Shown: positions 56,614-64,000 of the stretch, piece after piece
Layout: each line of letters starts with the position of its first letter
Position numbering within the stretch: the first letter of the stretch is position 1
Assembly (NCBI RefSeq): GCF_001447195.1
Contig: NZ_LFRI01000341.1
Coordinates: 248,001-312,000, forward strand
From: Aquabacterium parvum
GTDB lineage: Bacteria > Pseudomonadota > Gammaproteobacteria > Burkholderiales > Burkholderiaceae_C
Length of the DNA stretch: 64,000 nucleotides
Direction of reading: 5' to 3'
Notes under the pieces: model-generated
What the model was told of the DNA's origin: nothing
The model's database searches: none
The model's input: only the letters and a program-made list of their open reading frames with translations
Translations under genes and position numbers: made by a program

Positions 56614-57804
56614 TCATGGCTTGCCAGCAGAGGTGGCTTCGGCGGCCGCCGTCCCGCGCTCAGCCACCAGCTTGACGCGGACCTTGGGTTTGAGGCGCGA
56701 CTGCCCGTCCACCACCACCTGGTCGCCCGCTTTCAGGCCGTCGGCCGCGGGTTTGACGACCACCACCACATCGGACTGCCAGGCCGGCTGCACGGCCACC
56801 ATCTGCGCCTCGCCCTGAACGACCCGCCACACGAACGAGCCCTTGAGCCCGCGCTGCACCGCCTTGGCAGGCACCGTAAGGGCCCCGGGCAGCGCGCCGG
56901 TGTTCAGGCTCACGGCCACGAACTGACCAGGCCACAGGCGGTCGCCTGCCGGGGCCAGCTCGGCCTTGAGCTTGAGCGTGCCGGAGCCCGCGTCCACCGC
57001 GTTGTCGGCCGAACGCAGGCGACCTTGCGCCAGGCTCGCGCCGCCTTCTCGCTCGGACACGCTGATCACCGCGCCTTTGGGTTGCGCCAGCGCATTGCGC
57101 ACATCGGCCAGGCGGGCCTGGGGCACGCTGAAGACCACGGTCAGTGGCTCGGTCTGGGCCAGGGTCACGATGCCCTGTGCATCAGAGGGGCGAACGATGT
57201 TGCCCACGTCCACCAGCCGCAGGCCTGCCCGACCGCTGAATGGCGCCGTGATGGCGGTGTAGGACAGCTGGGTGCGCACCTGGCTGAGGCTGGCCTGCTG
57301 CGATTGCACCTGGGCGCGCAGTTGGTCGACCTGGGCCTGCTGCTGGTCGCGCTGCTGCGTGGACACGGCCGATTGCTCGGCCAGGCCCTGGTAGCGCTTG
57401 AGGTCGAGCTCGGCCAGTTGCAGTTGGGCCCGCAGGCGCTTGAGCTCGGCTTCGGCCTGGTCCACCTGGGCCTGCAGGCTGCGGTCATCGATGCGGGCCA
57501 GCACCTGGCCTTGCCTGACGGGTTGCCCTTCAGCGAAGTTCACCTCGGTCAGCAGCCCCTCGATGCGCGCCCGCACCACCGCCTGACGCACCGCCTGCAC
57601 CTGCCCGACGGCGCTGATGGCCAGGGGCAGGTCCTGCACCACGGCCTGGGCCACGCGCACGGGCACCGGGGGCGCTGCCTTGCCGGCATCGGCCTTCTGG
57701 TTCTGGGCCACCGATGCGCGGTGGGGCCAGAGCACGAGCGCGGCGGCGCCGCAGGCGATGAGGACGACGCCGGCGATCCAGCGTCGAGAGGTCAGGACAG
57801 GCAT
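56614..57804 (-). CDS. RND efflux periplasmic adaptor (membrane fusion protein)
   Basis: Periplasmic adaptor of 396 residues, MdtA-like. An N-terminal membrane anchor (IAGVVLIACGAAALVLW), biotinyl-lipoyl half-motifs (RIEGLLTEVNFAEGQPVRQG), a long coiled-coil hairpin rich in Gln/Leu (AEAELKRLRAQLQLAELDLK), and beta-barrel and membrane-proximal domains are visible. It is the first gene of the two-gene pump operon. Confidence 0.94.
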   Translation of the reverse strand: MPVLTSRRWIAGVVLIACGAAALVLWPHRASVAQNQKADAGKAAPPVPVRVAQAVVQDLPLAISAVGQVQAVRQAVVRARIEGLLTEVNFAEGQPVRQGQVLARIDDRSLQAQVDQAEAELKRLRAQLQLAELDLKRYQGLAEQSAVSTQQRDQQQAQVDQLRAQVQSQQASLSQVRTQLSYTAITAPFSGRAGLRLVDVGNIVRPSDAQGIVTLAQTEPLTVVFSVPQARLADVRNALAQPKGAVISVSEREGGASLAQGRLRSADNAVDAGSGTLKLKAELAPAGDRLWPGQFVAVSLNTGALPGALTVPAKAVQRGLKGSFVWRVVQGEAQMVAVQPAWQSDVVVVVKPAADGLKAGDQVVVDGQSRLKPKVRVKLVAERGTAAAEATSAGKP

Positions 57805-57897
57805 GGGTGATCAGGCTTGGTGTTGCGCCCGATCGTAAAGGCCCGTGAAGCACGTGCCTGGCAAAGGGCCATGCAAAGATCGCGTAAAGGCATGCGC

Positions 57898-57936
57898 AAA
57901 GGGCGCTTGCATGTCACCACGCAAGCGCCCTTTTGG
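57898..57936 (-). terminator. terminator between lspA and the pump operon
   Basis: AAAGGGCGCTTGC, 10-base loop, GCAAGCGCCCTTTT: a 13-base-pair stem with short T-runs on both strands, 18 bases past the lspA stop. It separates the ribF-ileS-lspA run from the efflux genes. Confidence 0.8.
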
Positions 57937-57950
57937 CGTCACGGAAGCGC

Positions 57951-58457
57951 TCAGCCCCGCCGCACGCGGCGCAACTCATCCAGGATCAGCAACATCGCCC
58001 CGATGGTGATGCCGCAGTCCGCGATGTTGAAGGCCGGGAAGTGCCCTCCCGGGAACATCGGCGACAGGAAGGCCCAGTGGAAGTCCAGGAAGTCGACGAC
58101 GTAGCCATGGATGAGCCGGTCGATCACGTTGCCGATGGCACCTCCCAGGATCAGCGTCAGCGCCCAGGCGAACAGCTTTTGTCCACCATGCTGGCGCAGC
58201 ATGTAGACGATGAAGCCCGTGGCCACCGCGCCCAGCCCCACGAAGAACCAGCGCTGCCAGCCCCCCGCGTGGGCCAGGAACGAGAAGGCCGCACCCGTGT
58301 TGTGCACCCGCACGAGGTTGAAGAAGGACGTGACCGGCTGGCTGTGGCCGAGGTCGAACGCCCCGATGACCAGCACCTTGGTGAACTGGTCGGCCAGGAT
58401 GATGATCGCGGCGATGCCCAGCCAAGGCATCAGCGAGGAGCTGGAAGTTTTGGCCAT
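57951..58457 (-). CDS. lspA: lipoprotein signal peptidase
   Basis: Aspartic inner-membrane peptidase II of 168 residues that removes prolipoprotein signal peptides. Four hydrophobic helices; catalytic Asp122 in [15 protein letters not shown] and Asp147 in [11 protein letters not shown], with [12 protein letters not shown] conserved. The ATG lies two bases after the ileS stop, so it is coupled to ileS. This is the classical ribF-ileS-lspA order. Confidence 0.96.
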   Translation of the reverse strand: MAKTSSSSLMPWLGIAAIIILADQFTKVLVIGAFDLGHSQPVTSFFNLVRVHNTGAAFSFLAHAGGWQRWFFVGLGAVATGFIVYMLRQHGGQKLFAWALTLILGGAIGNVIDRLIHGYVVDFLDFHWAFLSPMFPGGHFPAFNIADCGITIGAMLLILDELRRVRRG

Positions 58458-58459
58458 GG

Positions 58460-61417
58460 TCAGGCGTGCTCGCGGTGTTCGCCCGCGCCGTGCAGGTTGC
58501 TGTCGCAACGGCCGCAGATCGTCGGGTGCTCGGGGTTGACGCCGACGTCGTCGCGGTAGTGCCAGCAGCGCTCGCACTTGACGGCATGAGACGGGTTGAC
58601 CTCGATTTGCGTCGAGTGCCCTTCGGCCAGTTCGACCTCGGAGACGATGAGCACGAACTTCAGGTCATCGCCCAGGCTGCGCAGGTCGGCCAGCAGGCGC
58701 GCGCCCTGCTCGTCCTGCGTGCCGATGGTGATGAACAGCTTGGCTTGCAGCGAAGCACCCACCTCACCGCGCGTGCGCACGTCTTCTATGCGGCGGTTGG
58801 CTTCTTCGCGCAGTGCGCGGATGCGCGACCACTTGGCCAGCAGCTCGGTGTCCTTGTCGGCCTCGTGGAAGTCCCAGTAGGTCTCGGTGAAGAGGCTGAT
58901 GCTGGGGTTGTTGAGGCCCTTGAAGACCTGCCAGGCCTCCTCGGCCGTGAAGCTCAGGAAGGGCGCCATCCAGCGCAGCATGCCGTTCGTGATGTGCCAC
59001 AGCGCGGTCTGCGCGGCGCGGCGGGCGTGGCTCTTGGCGGCGCTGGTGTAGAGCCGGTCTTTGAGCACGTCGAGGTAGAAGGCACCCAGGTCTTCCGAGC
59101 AGTAGACCTGCAGCTTGGCCACCACGGGGTGGAACTCGTAGCGCTCGTAGTGGGCCAGGATGTCTTCCTGCAACTGCGAGGCACGGGCCAGCGCGTAGCG
59201 GTCGATCTCCAGCAGCTCGCTCAAAGGCACCGCGTCGGTTTCAGGGTTGAAATCTGACGTGTTGGCCAGCAGGAAGCGCAGCGTGTTGCGGATGCGGCGG
59301 TAGCCGTCCACCACGCGGGCGAGGATCTTGTCGTCGATGCCCAGGTCACCCGAGTAGTCGGTCGAGGCCGCCCACAGGCGGATGATCTCGGCGCCCATCT
59401 TGTTGCTGATCTCTTGCGGCGCCACGGTGTTGCCCACCGACTTCGACATCTTGCGGCCTTGGCCGTCGACGGTGAAGCCGTGGGTCAGCAGGCCCTTGTA
59501 GGGCGCGTGGCCATAGATGGCACAAGCGGCCAGCAACGAGCTGTGGAACCAGCCGCGGTGCTGGTCGTGGCCTTCGAGGTAGAGGTCGGCCTCGGGGCCC
59601 TGGTGGTGGCCGGCGTTCGGGTGGCTGCCGTTCTGGGCATTGAGCACATGAAAGAAGGTGGTGCCCGAGTCGAACCACACGTCGAGGATGTCGGTGGACT
59701 TGCTGTACTCGGCGGCCTGCTCTGCGCCCAGCCACTCGGCGGGGTCTAGCTTGGACCAGGCCTCGACGCCGCCCTGCTCCACCAACTGTGCGGCGCGCTC
59801 CATCAGCGCGGGCGTGTCGGGGTGCAGTTCGCCCGTCACCTTGTGCAGGAAGAAAGGCAGCGGCACGCCCCAGTTGCGCTGGCGGCTGATGCACCAGTCG
59901 GGTCGGTTGGCGATCATGTCGCGCAGGCGGGCGCGGCCGCTCTCGGGGTAGAAGGTGGTCTGGTCGATGGCGTCGAGCGCGGTCTGGCGCAGGGTCTTGG
60001 GAGCCTTGTCGGCGGTGAACACGCCCTCGCCTTCGTCCATGCGCACAAACCACTGAGCGGCGGCGCGGAAGATCACCGGCGTCTTGTGGCGCCAGCAGTG
60101 CGGGTAGCTGTGGACGATGTCTTTGGAGGCGAGCAGGCGACCGTGCTCGCGCAGGGTCTCGAGCACCACGGGTGCGGCCTTCCAGATGTGCTGGCCGCCG
60201 AACAGCGGCAGCTCGGCTTCGTAGACACCGTTGCCCTGCACAGGGTTGAGGATGTCGTCGAACTTCATGCCGTGGGCCACGCAGCTGTTGAAGTCGTCCA
60301 CGCCATAGGCCGGTGCGGCGTGCACGATGCCCGTGCCGTCTTCGGCGCTGACGTATTCGGCCAGGTAGACGGGGCTGGTGCGGTCGTAGCCAGCATGCAC
60401 ATGCGACAGCGGGTGCTTGAACTTCAGGCCTTCGAGCTTGGCACCAGAGGTGGTGGCGACCACCTTGCAGTCATCGGCCGCGAAGCCGTAACGCTCACAG
60501 GCCTTCTCAACCAGCGACTCGGCCAGCACCAGCAGTCCCTTGGGGGTGTCGACCAGGGCGTAGCTCAGTTCGGCGTGCACGTTCAGCGCCTGGTTGGCCG
60601 GGATGGTCCACGCGGTGGTGGTCCAGATCACGGCGAAGGCTTCCTTGCTCAGCGACGGCAGGCCGAAGGCGGCTGCCAGCTTTTCAGGCTCGGCGCTCAG
60701 GAAGGCCACGTCCAGCGTCTGCGACTTCTTGTCGGCGTATTCGATCTCGAACTCGGCCAGCGAAGAGCCGCAGTCAAAGCACCAGTACACGGGCTTCAGA
60801 CCCCGGTACACGTAGCCGCGATCCATGATCTTCTTGAGAGCCCGGATCTCGTTGGCCTCGTTGCCGAAGTTCATCGTCAGGTAGGGGTGGGACCAGTCGC
60901 CCAGCACACCCAGGCGCTTGAAGTCGGTGCGCTGGCCGTCGATCTGCTCGGCGGCGTAGGCGCGGGCCTTGGCCTGCACGTCATCGCGGCTGAGGTTGCG
61001 ACCGAAGGTCTTCTCGATCTGGTTCTCGATGGGCAGGCCGTGACAGTCCCATCCGGGGATGTAGCTGGCGTCGAAGCCGGCCAACTGGCGCGCCTTGACG
61101 ATCATGTCCTTGAGCACCTTGTTGACGGCGTGCCCGATGTGGATGTTGCCGTTGGCGTAAGGCGGGCCGTCGTGCAGCACGAACTTGGGCGCGCCCTGGC
61201 GTGCGGCGCGCAGCTTGCCGTAGAGGTCGTTCTTTTCCCACTCGGCCACCCAAGCCGGCTCGCGCTTGGGCAAGTCACCCCGCATCGGGAAGGGGGTGTC
61301 GGGCATGTTCAGCGTGGCACGGTACTTCGACTCGGGCACTGCCTCCGAGGGCTTGCCGCCGCCTTTCTTGGCATCTTGCTGGTTCTTGCCGGGCTTGGCG
61401 TTGTTGTCTTGGCTCAT
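58460..61417 (-). CDS. ileS: isoleucyl-tRNA synthetase
   Basis: Class I synthetase of 985 residues. HIGH signature in [17 protein letters not shown] (93-96), KMSKS in [12 protein letters not shown], the editing domain between them, and the C-terminal zinc finger [10 protein letters not shown]...[10 protein letters not shown] of the bacterial type. The first 30 residues are a Lys/Gln/Gly-rich extension. It follows ribF after a 196-base gap with nothing recognisable, and overlaps lspA's leader. Confidence 0.97.
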   Translation of the reverse strand: MSQDNNAKPGKNQQDAKKGGGKPSEAVPESKYRATLNMPDTPFPMRGDLPKREPAWVAEWEKNDLYGKLRAARQGAPKFVLHDGPPYANGNIHIGHAVNKVLKDMIVKARQLAGFDASYIPGWDCHGLPIENQIEKTFGRNLSRDDVQAKARAYAAEQIDGQRTDFKRLGVLGDWSHPYLTMNFGNEANEIRALKKIMDRGYVYRGLKPVYWCFDCGSSLAEFEIEYADKKSQTLDVAFLSAEPEKLAAAFGLPSLSKEAFAVIWTTTAWTIPANQALNVHAELSYALVDTPKGLLVLAESLVEKACERYGFAADDCKVVATTSGAKLEGLKFKHPLSHVHAGYDRTSPVYLAEYVSAEDGTGIVHAAPAYGVDDFNSCVAHGMKFDDILNPVQGNGVYEAELPLFGGQHIWKAAPVVLETLREHGRLLASKDIVHSYPHCWRHKTPVIFRAAAQWFVRMDEGEGVFTADKAPKTLRQTALDAIDQTTFYPESGRARLRDMIANRPDWCISRQRNWGVPLPFFLHKVTGELHPDTPALMERAAQLVEQGGVEAWSKLDPAEWLGAEQAAEYSKSTDILDVWFDSGTTFFHVLNAQNGSHPNAGHHQGPEADLYLEGHDQHRGWFHSSLLAACAIYGHAPYKGLLTHGFTVDGQGRKMSKSVGNTVAPQEISNKMGAEIIRLWAASTDYSGDLGIDDKILARVVDGYRRIRNTLRFLLANTSDFNPETDAVPLSELLEIDRYALARASQLQEDILAHYERYEFHPVVAKLQVYCSEDLGAFYLDVLKDRLYTSAAKSHARRAAQTALWHITNGMLRWMAPFLSFTAEEAWQVFKGLNNPSISLFTETYWDFHEADKDTELLAKWSRIRALREEANRRIEDVRTRGEVGASLQAKLFITIGTQDEQGARLLADLRSLGDDLKFVLIVSEVELAEGHSTQIEVNPSHAVKCERCWHYRDDVGVNPEHPTICGRCDSNLHGAGEHREHA

Positions 61418-61613
61418 GGCGATCTCTTGGGTCCGACTGCGGCCCAGGCGTGCGTCAGGTTGAGCGCACCCCGGTTGCCACGGTCATGGGGGATTCGGGT
61501 GCAGCGACCTGCGAGGCAGGCCGATGCGAAGGCGACGGCAGGCGGGCGAGACCTGCACACCGTCCGGCGCTGTCGGCCTCAGGCCGGGCAGCTCGCGGAC
61601 GGGGCCGCCCGCG

Positions 61614-62600
61614 TCAAATTCGGTCGCGGGTGGTCTGACGGCCCTGGGCCTGGAAAAAGCCCTTGGCGTCGGCGATGTCCTTGTGGATGGCGGCCTGCAA
61701 CGCGTCCAGCCCGTCGTAGCGGGCTTCGTCTCGGAGTTTGTGCAGCAGGTCCACGCGCACGATTTTACCGTAGCCCCCTTCGAGGCCCAGGTCGGCAGGC
61801 CAATCGAAGCAATGCACCTCCAGCAGCACGCGCCCGGCTTCGGTCACGGTGGGGCGCACGCCCAGGCTGGCCACGCCTTCCAGCGGGTGGCCTGCGAGGC
61901 CATGGGTGCGGACCACGAAGATGCCGGTGGTGGCCGGTTTTTCATGGCCGAAGCGAACGTTGAGCGTGCGGCAATCGAGGCTGCGGCCGAGCTTTTGGCC
62001 GTGCACGACGTGGCCGCTGACGGTGTAGGGGCGCCCCAGCAGCGTGGCCACGCGGGCCATGTCACCGGCGGTGAGCGCCTCGCGCACCACCGAGGACGAC
62101 ACACGCAGGCCGTGCACCTCGTAGCTCATCATCCGGGCGACATCGAAGCCATGGGCCACGCCTGCGGCGTCCAGCGTGGCGTAGTCACCGGCGCGCTTGG
62201 CGCCGAAGCGGAAATCGTCTCCCACCAGCACGTAGCGTGCGTGCAACCCGTCCACGATCACCTGCTGGATGAAGTCCTGCGGGCTCAGGGCCACCAGTCG
62301 CGCATCGAAAGGCAGGATCACGACCTGATCGACGCCGCAGCGCTCCAGCTCGGAGAGCTTGTCGCGCAGGGTGGCGATGCGGGCCGGAGCCAGCTCGGGC
62401 TTGTCCGCCAGCTCGGCGAAGTAGTCGCGCGGGTGCGGCTCGAAGGTCAGCACGGTGGCAGGCAGGCCGCGGTGCTGGGCTTCGTTGCGCAGCAGGGCCA
62501 GCATGGCCTGGTGCCCACGGTGGACGCCGTCGAAATTGCCGATCGTCAGGGCACAGGCCGGCGCCAGTGCCGCATGGTGGAAACCGCGAAAGACTTGCAT
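61614..62600 (-). CDS. ribF: bifunctional riboflavin kinase / FAD synthetase
   Basis: Converts riboflavin to FMN and FMN to FAD; 328 residues, cytoplasmic. The N-terminal nucleotidyltransferase has IGNFDGVHRGHQAMLA and VSSSVVREAL; the C-terminal kinase domain has GRPYTVSGHVVHGQKLGR and PATTGIFVVR. It lies upstream of ileS-lspA and 17 bases downstream of the pseudouridine synthase gene. Confidence 0.96.
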   Translation of the reverse strand: MQVFRGFHHAALAPACALTIGNFDGVHRGHQAMLALLRNEAQHRGLPATVLTFEPHPRDYFAELADKPELAPARIATLRDKLSELERCGVDQVVILPFDARLVALSPQDFIQQVIVDGLHARYVLVGDDFRFGAKRAGDYATLDAAGVAHGFDVARMMSYEVHGLRVSSSVVREALTAGDMARVATLLGRPYTVSGHVVHGQKLGRSLDCRTLNVRFGHEKPATTGIFVVRTHGLAGHPLEGVASLGVRPTVTEAGRVLLEVHCFDWPADLGLEGGYGKIVRVDLLHKLRDEARYDGLDALQAAIHKDIADAKGFFQAQGRQTTRDRI

Positions 62601-62617
62601 GGGGGCAGATTATCGGC

Positions 62618-63379
62618 TCAGGGCAGCACGATGGCCGGGTCTTCGACCCAGCGCCACTGGCCCGGGGCCAGGTCAGCGGGCAGCGCCAGCCGCCCGATGC
62701 TGCTGCGATGCAGGCCCTCGACCCGGTTGCCAACGGCCGCCACCATGCGCTTGACCTGGTGATATTTGCCCTGCAGCAGGGTCAGGCGCAGGTGCAGGGT
62801 CTCGGTGGCGGCATCGGCCGGGGCGCCATCAGGCAGCACCCGCTCGGCAGCGTGGGCTGCCACGGGCGCCGGGTCGTCGTCCAGCACCACGCCCTTGAGC
62901 AGCTTGTCGCACATGACCTGGGTGACGGGGTGCTTGCAGGTGACTTCGTAAACCTTGGGCACGTTCTTCTTGGGCGAAGTCAGCTTGTGCAGCAGCGGGC
63001 CGTCGTCGGTCAGCAGCAGCAAGCCGGTGGTGTCCTGGTCGAGCCGGCCCACAGGCTGCAGACCACGTCGACGCAGTGGCACGGGCAGCAGGTTGTGCAC
63101 ACCAGGCCAGGCACCTGGCTTGAGCGAGCATTCGTAGCCAGCCGGCTTGTGCAGCATCACCAGGGCCTGAATGTGGGTCACCCAGGGCTGACCATCGACC
63201 ACGAGGTTCAGGCGGTCAGCCGGGTAGGCGGCGTCCGGGTCGTCCACTGTCTCGCCTTCGACCTGCACCAGGCCCTTGAGGATCAGGCCATCGCACACAC
63301 GCCGCTCACCAAAGCCCTGGTCGAAGAGGATGTCGGCAAGGTGCTGGTGGCCGGCAGGCAGGCGGGTTCGGCGGGACAT
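62618..63379 (-). CDS. rsuA: 16S rRNA pseudouridine synthase, RsuA family
   Basis: Predicted to make pseudouridine 516 in 16S rRNA. An S4-like N-terminus (RLPAGHQHLADILFDQGFGE) precedes the catalytic domain with VMLHKPAGYECSL and the catalytic Asp114 in PVGRLDQDTTGLLLLTDDG, then LLQGKYHQVKRMVAAVGNRV. The 253 residues begin at ATG 63379; a far longer frame upstream overlaps the divergent hydrolase and is rejected. RluB/E/F-type specificity cannot be excluded. Confidence 0.9.
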   Translation of the reverse strand: MSRRTRLPAGHQHLADILFDQGFGERRVCDGLILKGLVQVEGETVDDPDAAYPADRLNLVVDGQPWVTHIQALVMLHKPAGYECSLKPGAWPGVHNLLPVPLRRRGLQPVGRLDQDTTGLLLLTDDGPLLHKLTSPKKNVPKVYEVTCKHPVTQVMCDKLLKGVVLDDDPAPVAAHAAERVLPDGAPADAATETLHLRLTLLQGKYHQVKRMVAAVGNRVEGLHRSSIGRLALPADLAPGQWRWVEDPAIVLP

Positions 63380-63494
63380 GGGGCAGGCGTTTTTGGCAAA
63401 AAGGGTGACGCGAACAGGGGCGGCGCGACAGCGCTGGTCAAGCCGACATTGTGCTGCCATGATGCGCACGCACCGTCTCCCGAAGCAGCAAACC

Positions 63495-64000
63495 ATGCGC
63501 ATCCACCACCTCAACTGCGGCTCCATGTGCCCGATCGGCAAGCGATTGATCAACGGCGAAGGCGGCTGGCTGGCATCGGCGCACATGTGCTGCCACTGCT
63601 TGCTCATCGAAGGCCGCAACGGCCTGACCCTGGTCGACACCGGCCTGGGAACCGGCGACGTGACCGACCCGAGACGCTTGGGGCTGCCCTTCGTGAACGT
63701 GGTGCGCCCTCGCCTGCTGATGCAGGAGACGGCCATCCAGCAGATCCGCGACCTGGGGCTGGACCCGCGCGACGTGCGCCACATCGTGCCCACGCACCTG
63801 GACCTCGACCACGCGGGCGGCCTGGGCGATTTCCCTGGCGCGCAGGTGCACGTCTACAAAACCGAACTCGACGCCGCCATGGCGCGCAGCAACTTCCGCG
63901 AGCGCGACCGCTACATCCCGGCCCAGTGGGCGCATGGCCCGAAGTGGGCCGCACGCGAGGTCACGGGCGAGAGCTGGTTCGGCTTCGACGCCGTGCGCGC
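63495..64000 (+). CDS. metallo-beta-lactamase fold hydrolase (partial, cut by the window edge)
   Basis: The first 168 residues of a Zn hydrolase related to lactonase-like enzymes. The metal motif PTHLDLDHAGGLGDFPGAQ (His101, Asp103, Asp105, His106) follows a strand with LTLVDTGLGTGD. MRIHHLNCGSMCPIG is a typical family opening. ATG 63459 is an in-frame alternative start. It is divergent from the pseudouridine synthase gene; the 115-base gap shows no clear operator. Substrate unknown. Confidence 0.88.
   Translation, partial: MRIHHLNCGSMCPIGKRLINGEGGWLASAHMCCHCLLIEGRNGLTLVDTGLGTGDVTDPRRLGLPFVNVVRPRLLMQETAIQQIRDLGLDPRDVRHIVPTHLDLDHAGGLGDFPGAQVHVYKTELDAAMARSNFRERDRYIPAQWAHGPKWAAREVTGESWFGFDAVR

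Noticed and set aside
59822..61963. A 713-codon frame antisense to ileS running into ribF
   Set aside because: Covers two well-defined genes on the other strand and has no recognisable domain.

Overview
The window is a gene-dense, high-GC chromosomal segment from a Gram-negative betaproteobacterium of the order Burkholderiales, most like the Aquabacterium/Leptothrix/Sphaerotilaceae-Comamonadaceae group. The pointers are the gene order pilI-pilH-pilG-rubredoxin facing thiD-hemL-mpl, the one-piece FAD/Fe-S oxidoreductase, two Burkholderiales-type monomer porins, a PEP-CTERM protein and the pilMNOPQ-aroK locus opposite ponA/mrcA. The species assignment is inference from gene content only. I see no prophage, insertion sequence, CRISPR array, rRNA or plasmid function; one tRNA gene is present. 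No gap between genes exceeds 300 bases.

Layout. 1-1.5 kb: twitching-motility signalling genes (rubredoxin, pilG, pilH, pilI), read leftward. 1.6-5.3 kb: ThiD-like kinase, hemL and mpl, read rightward. 5.3-12.5 kb: a glycerophosphodiesterase, a 1339-residue FAD/4Fe-4S/CCG oxidoreductase with a HIT protein, then a TetR repressor divergent from a ferritin-like 'metal-dependent hydrolase' that appears frameshifted. 12.5-18.3 kb: a leftward chemotaxis operon (cheZ, cheY, cheA, cheW, a periplasmic Cache protein, an MCP). 18.4-23.3 kb: a NarL-type two-component pair followed by a flippase and a GT4 glycosyltransferase. 23.3-29.4 kb: dps, uvrD, a secreted esterase, and a beta-CASP metallo-beta-lactamase with a universal stress protein. 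29.7-38.4 kb: valS against aroK-pilQPONM. 38.6-42.9 kb: mrcA, cyaY, lptM-lysA. 43-46.9 kb: two porins and ruvB. 47-53.3 kb: tusA, cysM, tRNA-Leu(CAA), a rhomboid protease, an EamA transporter, a PEP-CTERM protein, a DUF2189 membrane protein and a class V aminotransferase. 53.4-57.8 kb: an RND pump and its adaptor. 57.9-63.4 kb: lspA, ileS, ribF and a 16S pseudouridine synthase. The right edge cuts a metallo-beta-lactamase hydrolase.

How the genes work together. Two separate type IV pilus loci are present: the Pil-Chp signalling end at the left edge and the alignment/secretin complex PilMNOPQ in the middle. A second, distinct chemotaxis core (CheA/W/Y/Z) is probably flagellar, but it lacks cheR, cheB and cheD inside the window. 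ribF-ileS-lspA is a conserved housekeeping neighbourhood, as are lptM-lysA with divergent cyaY and ponA with divergent pilM.

The least understood pieces are the TetR/ferritin-like pair with a perfect palindromic operator, the stand-alone Cache protein inside the chemotaxis operon, the giant flavo-iron-sulfur fusion, and a ThiD relative whose expected catalytic Cys position is Asp. I did not find a clearly new multi-gene system; these four are the best leads.
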